From contig JAZSAJ010000011.1 in assembly GCA_045601805.1 (NCBI GenBank), forward strand, positions 1 to 41,471: 41,471 nucleotides of DNA, written 5' to 3'. The position numbers were made by a program, and so were the translations under genes. The notes below the pieces were generated by a model. The model had not been told where the DNA came from. It made no database searches and worked only from the letters and a program-made list of their open reading frames with translations. Source of the DNA: SIG607 sp045601805. GTDB taxonomy: Bacteria > Bacillota > Clostridia > Oscillospirales > Acutalibacteraceae. Below, piece after piece: positions 22,138 to 30,018 of this stretch (positions are counted from its first letter, which is position 1; each line of letters starts with the position of its first letter).

Positions 22138-24483
22138 TTAAAAGTTTTTAAACTTGTCTTTATTTGAATAGGAACTTTTACGGCAGGTAAAGAATATAAC
22201 CTGGGCATCCTTGCTGTATTCTTCTAAAAACTCCATTGCTTTTTGAGAACGGGTATCATCGTACTGGCAAAAAGCGTCGTCAATAAAAATTGGCAGTCCG
22301 CCGCAGTCTTTTGATAAAAGTTCCGAAAGCGCAAGGCGTAAAGCAAAATACGCTTGGTCAATAGTACCGGCAGAAAGATATTGCCAACTTCTTGAACCAA
22401 AGAAATTATTGCTTTCTACCGCCAAAGAAAACTCTTTTGAAATATTAACAGAATTGTATTCTCCGCCCGTTAAAGCCGAAAAAATTTCGGCAGTGCGTTT
22501 TTCTAAAACAAAAGAAAAAGTTTTTCGGGTCTTTGCGAAAGCGCTTGCAAGTGCTTTCGCGGCAATGTCAATACTGTCGCAAAATTCCTTTTGTTCGGCA
22601 AGCAGTTTTTCGGTTTTTTTAATTTCGTGTTCAATGTCGGTGGGGTGGCGGTAAGCCGAAAAATCGGTTCGTGCAACCGCTTCGTCATAAGCAATGCTTT
22701 TTGTTATTTCGTTCGCTTCTTTTTGCTTAAAGTTAAGGTATTCTTCTAACTTTTTGGGGTCGGAATTTTCATCTTCACCGCTGCCTATTTCGTTTAATTT
22801 AACGGCGGCAAGTTCTGCTGTCATATCTTCGCCTAAATCGGCTTTAAGCAAAGCAAGACGCGTTTTTGCGGTGTCGTACTGCCTTATATAATCGCGGTAA
22901 GCATGAATTGCAATTTCAACACCCGAAATAGAAGCAGTAACCGTTTCGTTTTCAAAAAATTCGGCAAAAAACTGTTTTATTCGCTCTGTTTCTTGTTCGC
23001 CTTTTTCAATTTTTTCCTTTAAAACTTCTAAATTTTCAAGTTTTTCTTGTGTAAGCGAATTGGCTTTTTTTAGTTGTTCATATAAAGCGTTTTTAATGTT
23101 TTGCTGTTCTTCGGTTTCGGCTTCGTTTTTTGCAATTTCGCCTTCGCAAAAATCAATTTCTTTTTGGCAATCACTTAGTAAAACGGCGTCTTTTTTATTA
23201 AGCGGTTTCTTTATTTTTGCCAAAATTAAACCTAAAACAAAAAGCAAAACTGCAACACAAAAACCAATTATTCCAAATAGCAATTTATATTTAAGCGAAA
23301 CGGCGCCTAAAACCGCAAAAATTACTGCAAAAATTAGCAAAACAGGGTTAATTTTTGCCTTTTTCTTAGCGCTTTCCGCCTTTAATTCGTTAAGGCGGCT
23401 TACTGTTTGAACGGCTTTTTCTTTTCTGTTTTTTAAAGACAATAATTCTTCATTTAACTGTGCTAATTTTTGTTCAACCAAACCGGTTGCTTCGCTTTTT
23501 TGTGGGGTTTTAGCCGCCGCAATTTCAGAATTTATTACTGCAAGACGGCTTTTTTGCTCGGGCAAGGTTTGGCTAAGCATTTTAAGCACCGATAACTTGT
23601 CTTCAATAATGTTAATGCCTTTTGTGTCAATAATTTCGCCGTTTGATTTCGTAAGTTTCTTTTTAGCAACGGAAAGTTGTGAAGAAGTTTCAATAAAATC
23701 TTTAAGTTTACGAAAATTACGGCTTTGCTCGGTGGCTTTAAGCTTTTGAGCGGTGCGGTCAATTTCCTTGTTTACAAGAATAAGGCGCTTTTTTTGGTTT
23801 TCAATTTTTAAAGCCAATGCTTCACGGTCTTCTTCGGCCTGGCGCGAAAGGGTAAGTTGGTTAGCCAAATCAATTAACTTTTGGCGGTTTTTGTCGTACC
23901 TGCCAACCTTTCCGCCCTTTGACATAAGTTCTTCTTTTGCAGAAATTAAGCGCGAAGCAATTTTCTTTTCGTTTACATCTTCTTCGCCCGAAACAATAAT
24001 ACTTGAAAGGCGTGAATTAAGTTCGCCCGTTGCGGTGCTGTCGTCGGCAATAGGGCCGAATGACGCAATAAATGAGCACCTTTCAAAAGCCGAAGCGCTT
24101 AAATTAAAAAACTTTGCGCCTAAATCGGTTGTGCCGCTAAAACTTTTGCGTTCGCCGTCTAACAAATCAATTAGCGTAACTCTGTCGGTAGAGTTTGAAG
24201 CGCCAAAGGTTCTTTCAATACGAAAGTCTTTGCCGTTATGCGTAAAATCAATACTGCCTGCCATAATAGAATTATCAAACGGCAAATACTTTTTTCTTGG
24301 GTTTTTTAAAAGGTCGCTTGTTTTAGTGGTATTGCCGTAAAACATCATTTTTATAAAGGCAAGAATGGTGCTTTTTCCGTTTTCGTTTTCGCCGTAAAAA
24401 AGGTTAAGATTATCACTAAAGTTTAAACGAAAATCTTTAAATTTGCCAAAAGCCGAAATGTAAAGCGAATTAATCTTCACCAA
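22138..24483 (-). CDS. YhaN/SbcC-like AAA ATPase with coiled coil and membrane hairpin
   Basis: A 781-residue SMC-like ATPase. Walker A (GENENGKST, about 31-39) lies in the N-terminal half-site; the C-terminal half has a signature-like YLSAGTIDQAYFALRLAL and Walker B (PIFIDDAF). Long coiled coils fill the middle, and about residues 365-415 form two adjacent membrane segments, unlike cytosolic SbcC. No CxxC zinc hook is seen at the coiled-coil tip. This matches the Bacillus YhaN type. The 5' end overlaps the metallophosphoesterase gene by 14 bases, so the two act as an SbcCD-like pair, probably in DNA end processing; the membrane link is inferred from hydrophobicity. Confidence 0.85.
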   Translation of the reverse strand: MVKINSLYISAFGKFKDFRLNFSDNLNLFYGENENGKSTILAFIKMMFYGNTTKTSDLLKNPRKKYLPFDNSIMAGSIDFTHNGKDFRIERTFGASNSTDRVTLIDLLDGERKSFSGTTDLGAKFFNLSASAFERCSFIASFGPIADDSTATGELNSRLSSIIVSGEEDVNEKKIASRLISAKEELMSKGGKVGRYDKNRQKLIDLANQLTLSRQAEEDREALALKIENQKKRLILVNKEIDRTAQKLKATEQSRNFRKLKDFIETSSQLSVAKKKLTKSNGEIIDTKGINIIEDKLSVLKMLSQTLPEQKSRLAVINSEIAAAKTPQKSEATGLVEQKLAQLNEELLSLKNRKEKAVQTVSRLNELKAESAKKKAKINPVLLIFAVIFAVLGAVSLKYKLLFGIIGFCVAVLLFVLGLILAKIKKPLNKKDAVLLSDCQKEIDFCEGEIAKNEAETEEQQNIKNALYEQLKKANSLTQEKLENLEVLKEKIEKGEQETERIKQFFAEFFENETVTASISGVEIAIHAYRDYIRQYDTAKTRLALLKADLGEDMTAELAAVKLNEIGSGEDENSDPKKLEEYLNFKQKEANEITKSIAYDEAVARTDFSAYRHPTDIEHEIKKTEKLLAEQKEFCDSIDIAAKALASAFAKTRKTFSFVLEKRTAEIFSALTGGEYNSVNISKEFSLAVESNNFFGSRSWQYLSAGTIDQAYFALRLALSELLSKDCGGLPIFIDDAFCQYDDTRSQKAMEFLEEYSKDAQVIFFTCRKSSYSNKDKFKNF

Positions 24484-25591
24484 AATTCACCTGCCCCTCA
24501 AAACTTTTAAGACCAATTTGCAAGGCGTTTTCATAAAGTGTTTTATCTTTCTCATCTGCTTGTTCAATCATTAAAAGCATTTCGCGAACAAACCTTCCGC
24601 GCAAAGAATTCTCACTTGCCAAAAGTTCTAAATCAACCTTTACTTTTGTTTTGTCTTTAACCCTTAACGCGTAAACAAGCGGTTCGGCATTTGCCTTTAT
24701 TTCCGAAAGATTTATACTGTTCTGGTTATCTGTTTCACCCACAAGGTTTATGTAAAACAAATCGTCACTATAGTTTTCACTGCTTTCTTTAATTTGTGAT
24801 ATAACCTTGTCAGAAATTAACTGTGTATCGCTAATATCAACATTTAGTGTACGGTAAACGCGTTTGGCAAGCGGAACAAACCGGAGTTTTACGCTGTTTT
24901 TTGCAACATCGCCCAAATAAACACCCTTTGGCCCGTCTTCGTCATAACCTTGTCCCTCAATACAACCGCAGTATGCAAAACGGGTTGCGCCAAGGCGCAC
25001 AACTTCGCTTCGTTTGTGGTTGTGGCCCAATGCAATATAATCCATTTTGCTTTCTTCAATAAAGTTTTTGGTAACCGAAAAATAGGGGGAGGATAAATCG
25101 GATTTTGTTTCGCCGTGAAGCAAAAGCAAATTAACCTTATCGTCTTCGGGAACGGTTAAAAAGAAGCGTTCTTCACCTTGGCTGTAAACACTTGAAAAAG
25201 ACCTACCGTAAACACGGCAGCCAAGTTCAGGAAAAGAAAAAACACTGTCATTTTCGGGGAACACAAAAACATTTGGCGGTAAAACCCTGTTTTTAAAGGG
25301 GGAATCCGCGGTAAGCGGGTCGTGGTTGCCCAAAGCAACAATAACTTTTGTGTGCGTAAGTTCGGCGAATGATGCCAAAACTTCGTCTGCAAAAAGTTTT
25401 GCGGCGCGGTTGCTTTCAAACAAATCACCCGCAATAAGCAGTAAATCAACATTTTCTTTTTCGCAAAGCGAAATAGCGCTTTTAACCGTTAAAAGCACTT
25501 CCTGTTTGCGCTGTTCACCCTTTACGCCCAAATAACTGTGTTCTTTTCCTAAGTGCCAGTCGGCAGTGTGAAGTATACGAACGCTGTTCAT
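24470..25591 (-). CDS. YhaO/SbcD-like metallophosphoesterase (DNA exonuclease)
   Basis: A 373-residue Mre11/SbcD-type calcineurin-like phosphoesterase. All five metal motifs are present in order: LHTADWHLGK, LLIAGDLFES, VALGNHDPL, LLLHGET and ALGHNHKRS. Its C-terminal domain is the Bacillus YhaO type rather than SbcD's. It likely provides nuclease activity to the ATPase encoded downstream. The start is the ATG at 25591 with AAGGAG upstream; a longer frame to 25654 would begin inside the promoter. Confidence 0.88.
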   Translation of the reverse strand: MNSVRILHTADWHLGKEHSYLGVKGEQRKQEVLLTVKSAISLCEKENVDLLLIAGDLFESNRAAKLFADEVLASFAELTHTKVIVALGNHDPLTADSPFKNRVLPPNVFVFPENDSVFSFPELGCRVYGRSFSSVYSQGEERFFLTVPEDDKVNLLLLHGETKSDLSSPYFSVTKNFIEESKMDYIALGHNHKRSEVVRLGATRFAYCGCIEGQGYDEDGPKGVYLGDVAKNSVKLRFVPLAKRVYRTLNVDISDTQLISDKVISQIKESSENYSDDLFYINLVGETDNQNSINLSEIKANAEPLVYALRVKDKTKVKVDLELLASENSLRGRFVREMLLMIEQADEKDKTLYENALQIGLKSFEGQVNFGED

Positions 25592-25625
25592 AAAAAACTC
25601 CTTAAAAACATAAATACTTAATTTA

Positions 25626-25654
25626 ATTATATAAACTTTTATTTTGAATGTCAA
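25626..25654 (-). promoter_or_regulatory. Promoter of the YhaO/YhaN-like operon
   Basis: On the minus strand perfect TTGACA (25654-25649), 17 bases, perfect TATAAT (25631-25626). Confidence 0.88.
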
Positions 25655-25677
25655 ATGTAAAAAATTTATGTAAAATA

Positions 25678-25706
25678 TTGCCTTTCTAAAATAGTTATAG
25701 TATAAT
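25678..25706 (+). promoter_or_regulatory. Promoter of the DUF951-prfA operon
   Basis: TTGCCT (25678-25683), 17 bases, TATAAT (25701-25706), back to back with the leftward promoter. Confidence 0.7.
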
Positions 25707-25740
25707 AATATAATAATTTATTGCAAAGGGGTGCTTTTGG

Positions 25741-25929
25741 GTGGATGTAAGGCAGGGCGATACGCTTATTATGAAGAAAAAACACCCTTGCGGAAGCGAA
25801 ACCTTTACCGTTTTAAGAATTGGAATGGATTTTAAAATTAAATGTGCAGACTGCGGACACGAAGTTATGCTTCCGCGCAGCAAATGTGAAAAAAATATTA
25901 AAAAAATTATTCACAAGGAGAATATTTAA
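25741..25929 (+). CDS. DUF951 family small protein
   Basis: A 62-residue protein matching DUF951 (Bacillus YyaB-like small proteins): VRQGDTLIMKKKHPCGS, a middle RIGMDFKIKCADCGH, and MLPRSKCEKNIKK. Four cysteines are present, two as CxxC, so metal binding is plausible. Members are found in many Firmicutes and their role is not known to me. It starts at a GTG with AGGGG nine bases upstream, and its stop shares a base with the prfA start (TAATG), so it leads the operon and is coupled to RF1 synthesis. Confidence 0.85.
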   Translation: MDVRQGDTLIMKKKHPCGSETFTVLRIGMDFKIKCADCGHEVMLPRSKCEKNIKKIIHKENI

Positions 25930-27008
25930 TGTTTGAACAGTTAACGGCGGTTGAATCGCGTTTTGAAGAAATTGGTATGTTATTAACACGGCCTGAAGTT
26001 GTGTCAGATTCTGAAAAGTATACGGCTTTAAGCAAAGAATATGCCCAAATTTCGCCTTTGGTAGAAACCTACCGCAAATATAAATCGGCAATAGACGCCG
26101 AAAAAGAAGCGCGCGAACTTTTAGACGCAGGCGGACTTGATAAAGATTTTAAAGAACTTGTTCAGGAAGAATTTGAACAAGCCAAAACAGATATTGAAGA
26201 ACTTTCAAATGAACTTAAAATTTTGCTTTTGCCCAAAGACCCTAACGATGAAAAGAATGTTATTGTTGAAATACGCGCGGGTGCCGGCGGTGAAGAGGCG
26301 GCATTGTTTGCCGGCTCGCTTTACCGTATGTATACAATGTATGCCGAGAAACAGCGTTGGAATGTTGAGGTTGTAAACGAAAGTGAAACCGAACTTGGCG
26401 GTTATAAAGAAATTTCCTTTATGATAGACGGTGCAGGTGCATATTCACGCCTTAAATACGAAAGCGGTGTTCACCGCGTTCAGCGTGTGCCCGATACCGA
26501 AACCCAGGGCAGAATTCACACTTCAACCGTTACGGTTGCGGTGCTTCCGCAAGCAGAAGAGGTTGAGTTTGACCTTGACCCCAAAGATTTAAAAATTGAC
26601 ACATTCCGTTCAAGCGGTGCCGGCGGTCAGCATATTAACAAAACTTCTTCGGCAATTCGTATAACCCATTTACCAACCGGTATGGTGGTTGAATGCCAAG
26701 ACGAAAGAAGCCAGTTTAAAAATAAAGACAAAGCGCTTCGTGTTTTGCGTTCGCGCCTTTTGGAAATTGAAGAAAATAAACAAAAAGATGCTATTGACGA
26801 TGCCAGAAAATCTCAGGTTGGTACGGGTGACCGCAGTGAAAGAATTCGCACCTATAACTTCCCGCAAGGCAGAATGACCGACCACAGAATTGGTTTAACT
26901 TTATACAAACTTGAAAGTATTATGAATGGCACAATAGACGAAATTATAGATGCGCTTATAACCTATTACCGCACCGAAATGTTAAAAGCGTCGGGGGATA
27001 ACAATTAA
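25929..27008 (+). CDS. prfA: Peptide chain release factor 1
   Basis: A 359-residue class I release factor that ends translation at UAA and UAG. The catalytic GGQ is in SSGAGGQHINKT; the stop-codon-reading region precedes it with RVQRVPDTETQGRIHTS, RF1-type rather than RF2-type. The EERRSQ-like CQDERSQFKNKDKAL block follows. Length is usual. The methyltransferase gene prmC, often adjacent, is absent here; the next gene starts two bases later. Confidence 0.96.
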   Translation: MFEQLTAVESRFEEIGMLLTRPEVVSDSEKYTALSKEYAQISPLVETYRKYKSAIDAEKEARELLDAGGLDKDFKELVQEEFEQAKTDIEELSNELKILLLPKDPNDEKNVIVEIRAGAGGEEAALFAGSLYRMYTMYAEKQRWNVEVVNESETELGGYKEISFMIDGAGAYSRLKYESGVHRVQRVPDTETQGRIHTSTVTVAVLPQAEEVEFDLDPKDLKIDTFRSSGAGGQHINKTSSAIRITHLPTGMVVECQDERSQFKNKDKALRVLRSRLLEIEENKQKDAIDDARKSQVGTGDRSERIRTYNFPQGRMTDHRIGLTLYKLESIMNGTIDEIIDALITYYRTEMLKASGDNN

Positions 27009-27010
27009 GA

Positions 27011-28027
27011 ATGAACACACAAAAACTTTATTTGGGGGAAACAACCGAACAAAGCATTAAAGCCGCTGCCGAAATTATTAAAAACGGCGGTGTGGTTGCC
27101 ATGCCAACAGAAACGGTTTACGGCCTTGCGGCAAGTGCTTTTGATAATTCTGCCATCAAAAAAGTTTTTACGGCAAAGGGCAGACCGCAAGATAACCCTT
27201 TAATTGTTCATATTGCCGATATTGCTGAACTCAGTGTTATTGCAAAAGATATAAATGAAAAGGCGATTTTGTGCGCTGAACGGTTTTGGCCCGGGCCCTT
27301 TACAATGGTTGTAAATAAAGCTGGTAAAGTTTGCGAAAGTGTTTCCTGCGGAATGAGTACCGTTGCGGTAAGAATGCCCAATAACGAAACGGCACTTGCT
27401 CTTATAAAGGCGTGTGGGGTTCCGTTGGCAGCACCCTCGGCAAACTCTTCGGGCAGTCCAAGCCCAACAACAGCACAACACGTTTTATCAGACCTTGACG
27501 GCAAAATAGATGCCGTTTTAATGGGCGACAGATGTGAAGTAGGTGTTGAATCTACCGTTGTTTCTTTTTGCGGTGATGCCCCCGTTTTGCTTCGCCCGGG
27601 CGCAGTAACGCTTGAACAGCTTAAAGAAATAGTGCCAAATATAACTGTTGACCCTGCTGTTTTTAAAAGCCCCGAAGCAGACCAAAAGGTAGCGTCGCCC
27701 GGTATGAAATATAAACACTATTCGCCTTTGTGCCAACTTGTTTTGGTTGAGGGTGAAAGTGAAGAATTTTGCCGATATGTAAACCAAAAAGGCGGTTTTG
27801 CGGTGTGCTTTAGCGAAGACACAAAGTATTTAAACTGTGACTACCAAGTATACGGCAAAAGCGAAGATAAAAGCAGTTTAGCATATTCTTTGTTTAATGT
27901 TTTAAGGGAACTTGACGAAAAAGGCATAAAAGAAGGTTTTGTTCACGCCCCCGAAAAAAGCGGTGTTGGCCTTGCCGTTTACAACCGTTTAATAAGGGCG
28001 TGTGCATACAGGGTGGTGAAACTTTGA
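27011..28027 (+). CDS. Threonylcarbamoyl-AMP synthase (Sua5/YwlC type)
   Basis: Makes threonylcarbamoyl-AMP from threonine, bicarbonate and ATP, the first step of the universal t6A37 tRNA modification. The YrdC domain (about 1-205) shows AMPTETVYGLAA, KGRPQDNPLIVHI and APSANSSGSPSPT. A linker with SPGMKYKHYSPL then joins the C-terminal Sua5 domain (about 235-338), so this is the long two-domain Sua5 type, not short TsaC. Placement after prfA matches Bacillus ywlC. Its stop overlaps coaE by four bases. Confidence 0.94.
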   Translation: MNTQKLYLGETTEQSIKAAAEIIKNGGVVAMPTETVYGLAASAFDNSAIKKVFTAKGRPQDNPLIVHIADIAELSVIAKDINEKAILCAERFWPGPFTMVVNKAGKVCESVSCGMSTVAVRMPNNETALALIKACGVPLAAPSANSSGSPSPTTAQHVLSDLDGKIDAVLMGDRCEVGVESTVVSFCGDAPVLLRPGAVTLEQLKEIVPNITVDPAVFKSPEADQKVASPGMKYKHYSPLCQLVLVEGESEEFCRYVNQKGGFAVCFSEDTKYLNCDYQVYGKSEDKSSLAYSLFNVLRELDEKGIKEGFVHAPEKSGVGLAVYNRLIRACAYRVVKL

Positions 28028-28623
28028 AAAAACTTTTAATTGGTTTAACGGGCCCAAGCGGTACGGGTAAAACCACCGCTTTAAAAAAGGCACAAGAGTT
28101 GGGCTTTTTGTGTATAGACTGCGATAAAGTTGCAAAAAATGAGACCGAAAATAACCCACTTTGCAAACAGGCAATTAAAGAAAGTTTTGGCGAAGAAGTT
28201 TTTGACGGCGGTGTTTTAAACCGAAAACTTTTGGCAAAATTGGCTTTTAGCACAAAAGAAAAAACCGAACTTTTAAACCAAACGGTTTTACCTTTTGTTG
28301 TGGCTGAAATTTTAAGAATTATAGAAAACAGCCAAACGGACAATATAATTTTAGACGCACCCACACTTTTTCAAAGCGGACTAAACGAAATTTGCAACTT
28401 TACGGTTTGTTTAATGTGCGACCGTGAAACTCGGCTGGCAAGAATAATAAACCGCGATAATATAACCAAAGAAGCGGCAGAAAGCAGAATAAACGCCGCC
28501 GAAGACGATGAATTTTTTATAAAAAACTGCAACTTTACGGTTTATAATAATAGTGACGAAAAAACATTCTTAAATGAATTTAGCGAACTTTTAGTGAAAA
28601 TAAAGGAGAACAGGTATGAGTAA
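28024..28623 (+). CDS. coaE: Dephospho-CoA kinase
   Basis: A 199-residue P-loop kinase that phosphorylates the ribose 3'-hydroxyl of dephospho-CoA, the last step of coenzyme A synthesis. The loop is GLTGPSGTGKTT, a slightly unusual GTGKT form of the more common GSGKS; CIDCDKVAKN follows with the Asp typical of CoaE, then a LID region around RIINRDNITKEAA. I choose TTG 28024, overlapping the previous stop (TTGA), with GGGTGGTG upstream, because upstream codons are not conserved-looking. It overlaps the aminopeptidase gene by eight bases. Confidence 0.88.
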   Translation: MKKLLIGLTGPSGTGKTTALKKAQELGFLCIDCDKVAKNETENNPLCKQAIKESFGEEVFDGGVLNRKLLAKLAFSTKEKTELLNQTVLPFVVAEILRIIENSQTDNIILDAPTLFQSGLNEICNFTVCLMCDRETRLARIINRDNITKEAAESRINAAEDDEFFIKNCNFTVYNNSDEKTFLNEFSELLVKIKENRYE

Positions 28624-30004
28624 CGCAAAAACTTTAAAAGAAACCCTTTTTAACAAGCAAAAAAACGGTTTGCTTATAAGCGATGAAAAAACCATAAACG
28701 AAGCGTTTGAATTTTGCGAAGGTTATAAAGAATATTTAGACTGCGCCAAAACCGAAAGGGAAGCCGCTTCTCGTGCAATTGAAATTGCCGAAGAAAACGG
28801 CTTTATGGAGTTTTCTTACGGCAAAGAATACAAAGCAGGTGACAGAGTTTATATAAACAACCGCAATAAAACAGTTGCTTTTGCCGTTATTGGTACAGAA
28901 CCGCTTGAAAACGGTTCTCGCTTAACGGCGGCGCATATTGATTCACCGCGACTTGATTTAAAACCCAATCCGCTTTACGAAGATTTAGACCTTGCGCTTT
29001 TTAAAACACACTATTACGGCGGAATTAAAAAATACCAGTGGACTGCCGTTCCGCTTGCTCTTCACGGCGTGTTTGTGTTAAAGGGCGGAAAAACCATTAC
29101 AGTTAAAATTGGCGAAGAAGAAAACGAACCCAAATTTGTGGTAAACGACCTTTTGCCCCACCTTGCCGCAGAACAAAGCAAACGCACCTTAAACGAAGGT
29201 ATTAAGGGCGAAGAACTTAATGTGCTTGTTGGCAGTATGCCTTTTAAAGACGACAGCGAAAGCGAACTTGTTAAACTTAATATTCTATCGCTATTAAACC
29301 AAAAATACGGCATTACCGAATCCGATTTCTTGTCGGCTGAACTTGAATGTGTACCTGCTTATAAAGCGTGCGATATTGGCTTTGACCGTTCCCTAATTGG
29401 CGCATACGGCCAAGATGACCGCGTTTGCGCTTACCCTGCTTTACAGGCGATTATTGATACAGTTTTACCTAAATACACAGCAGTATGTATTCTTGCCGAT
29501 AAAGAAGAAACCGGATCTGAAGGTAACACAGGGCTTGATTCGGCATTTGTTAAATATGTTTTTGGCGACCTTGCAAAAACACAGGGGGCAGATACAAGCG
29601 TTGTGTTACGTAACGTTAAATGCCTTTCTGCCGATGTTAATGCGGCAAATGACCCAACATTTAAAGATGTTATGGAAGCCAGAAATGCTTGCCACTTAAA
29701 TTACGGCGTTTGTGTTACAAAATACACAGGCGCACGCGGTAAATCTTCAACAAACGATGCCAATGCCGAATTTGTTGGTTATGTGCGTGATTTACTTGAT
29801 GAAGACGGCATTGTTTGGCAAACGGGCGAACTTGGTAAGGTAGATATTGGCGGCGGCGGTACCGTTGCTAAATATATTGCCAACCTTGGCGCCGATGTTA
29901 TAGATTTGGGTGTGCCTGTACTTTCAATGCACGCCCCCTTTGAAACGACCTCTAAATTTGATATTTATATGTGCTATAAAGCAATGAAAGCGTTTTACAA
30001 ATAA
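28616..30004 (+). CDS. M18 family zinc aminopeptidase
   Basis: A 462-residue cytoplasmic, dinuclear-zinc aminopeptidase of family M18 (aspartyl aminopeptidase/Lap4 type), which removes N-terminal residues from peptides. Metal and catalytic motifs are visible: AAHIDSPRLDLKPNP, GQDDRVCAYPAL, ADKEETGSEGNTG with the Glu pair, and LSMHAPFET at the end. Length is normal. GGAG lies inside the coaE 3' end. The ABC transporter gene starts 14 bases later. Confidence 0.92.
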   Translation: MSNAKTLKETLFNKQKNGLLISDEKTINEAFEFCEGYKEYLDCAKTEREAASRAIEIAEENGFMEFSYGKEYKAGDRVYINNRNKTVAFAVIGTEPLENGSRLTAAHIDSPRLDLKPNPLYEDLDLALFKTHYYGGIKKYQWTAVPLALHGVFVLKGGKTITVKIGEEENEPKFVVNDLLPHLAAEQSKRTLNEGIKGEELNVLVGSMPFKDDSESELVKLNILSLLNQKYGITESDFLSAELECVPAYKACDIGFDRSLIGAYGQDDRVCAYPALQAIIDTVLPKYTAVCILADKEETGSEGNTGLDSAFVKYVFGDLAKTQGADTSVVLRNVKCLSADVNAANDPTFKDVMEARNACHLNYGVCVTKYTGARGKSSTNDANAEFVGYVRDLLDEDGIVWQTGELGKVDIGGGGTVAKYIANLGADVIDLGVPVLSMHAPFETTSKFDIYMCYKAMKAFYK

Positions 30005-30018
30005 AACTTGGTGTTAAT

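Noticed and set aside
23753..24340. 195-residue plus-strand open frame inside the YhaN-like gene
   Set aside because: It is opposite a well-supported ATPase gene, has no start signals and reads as a serine/phenylalanine-rich shadow.
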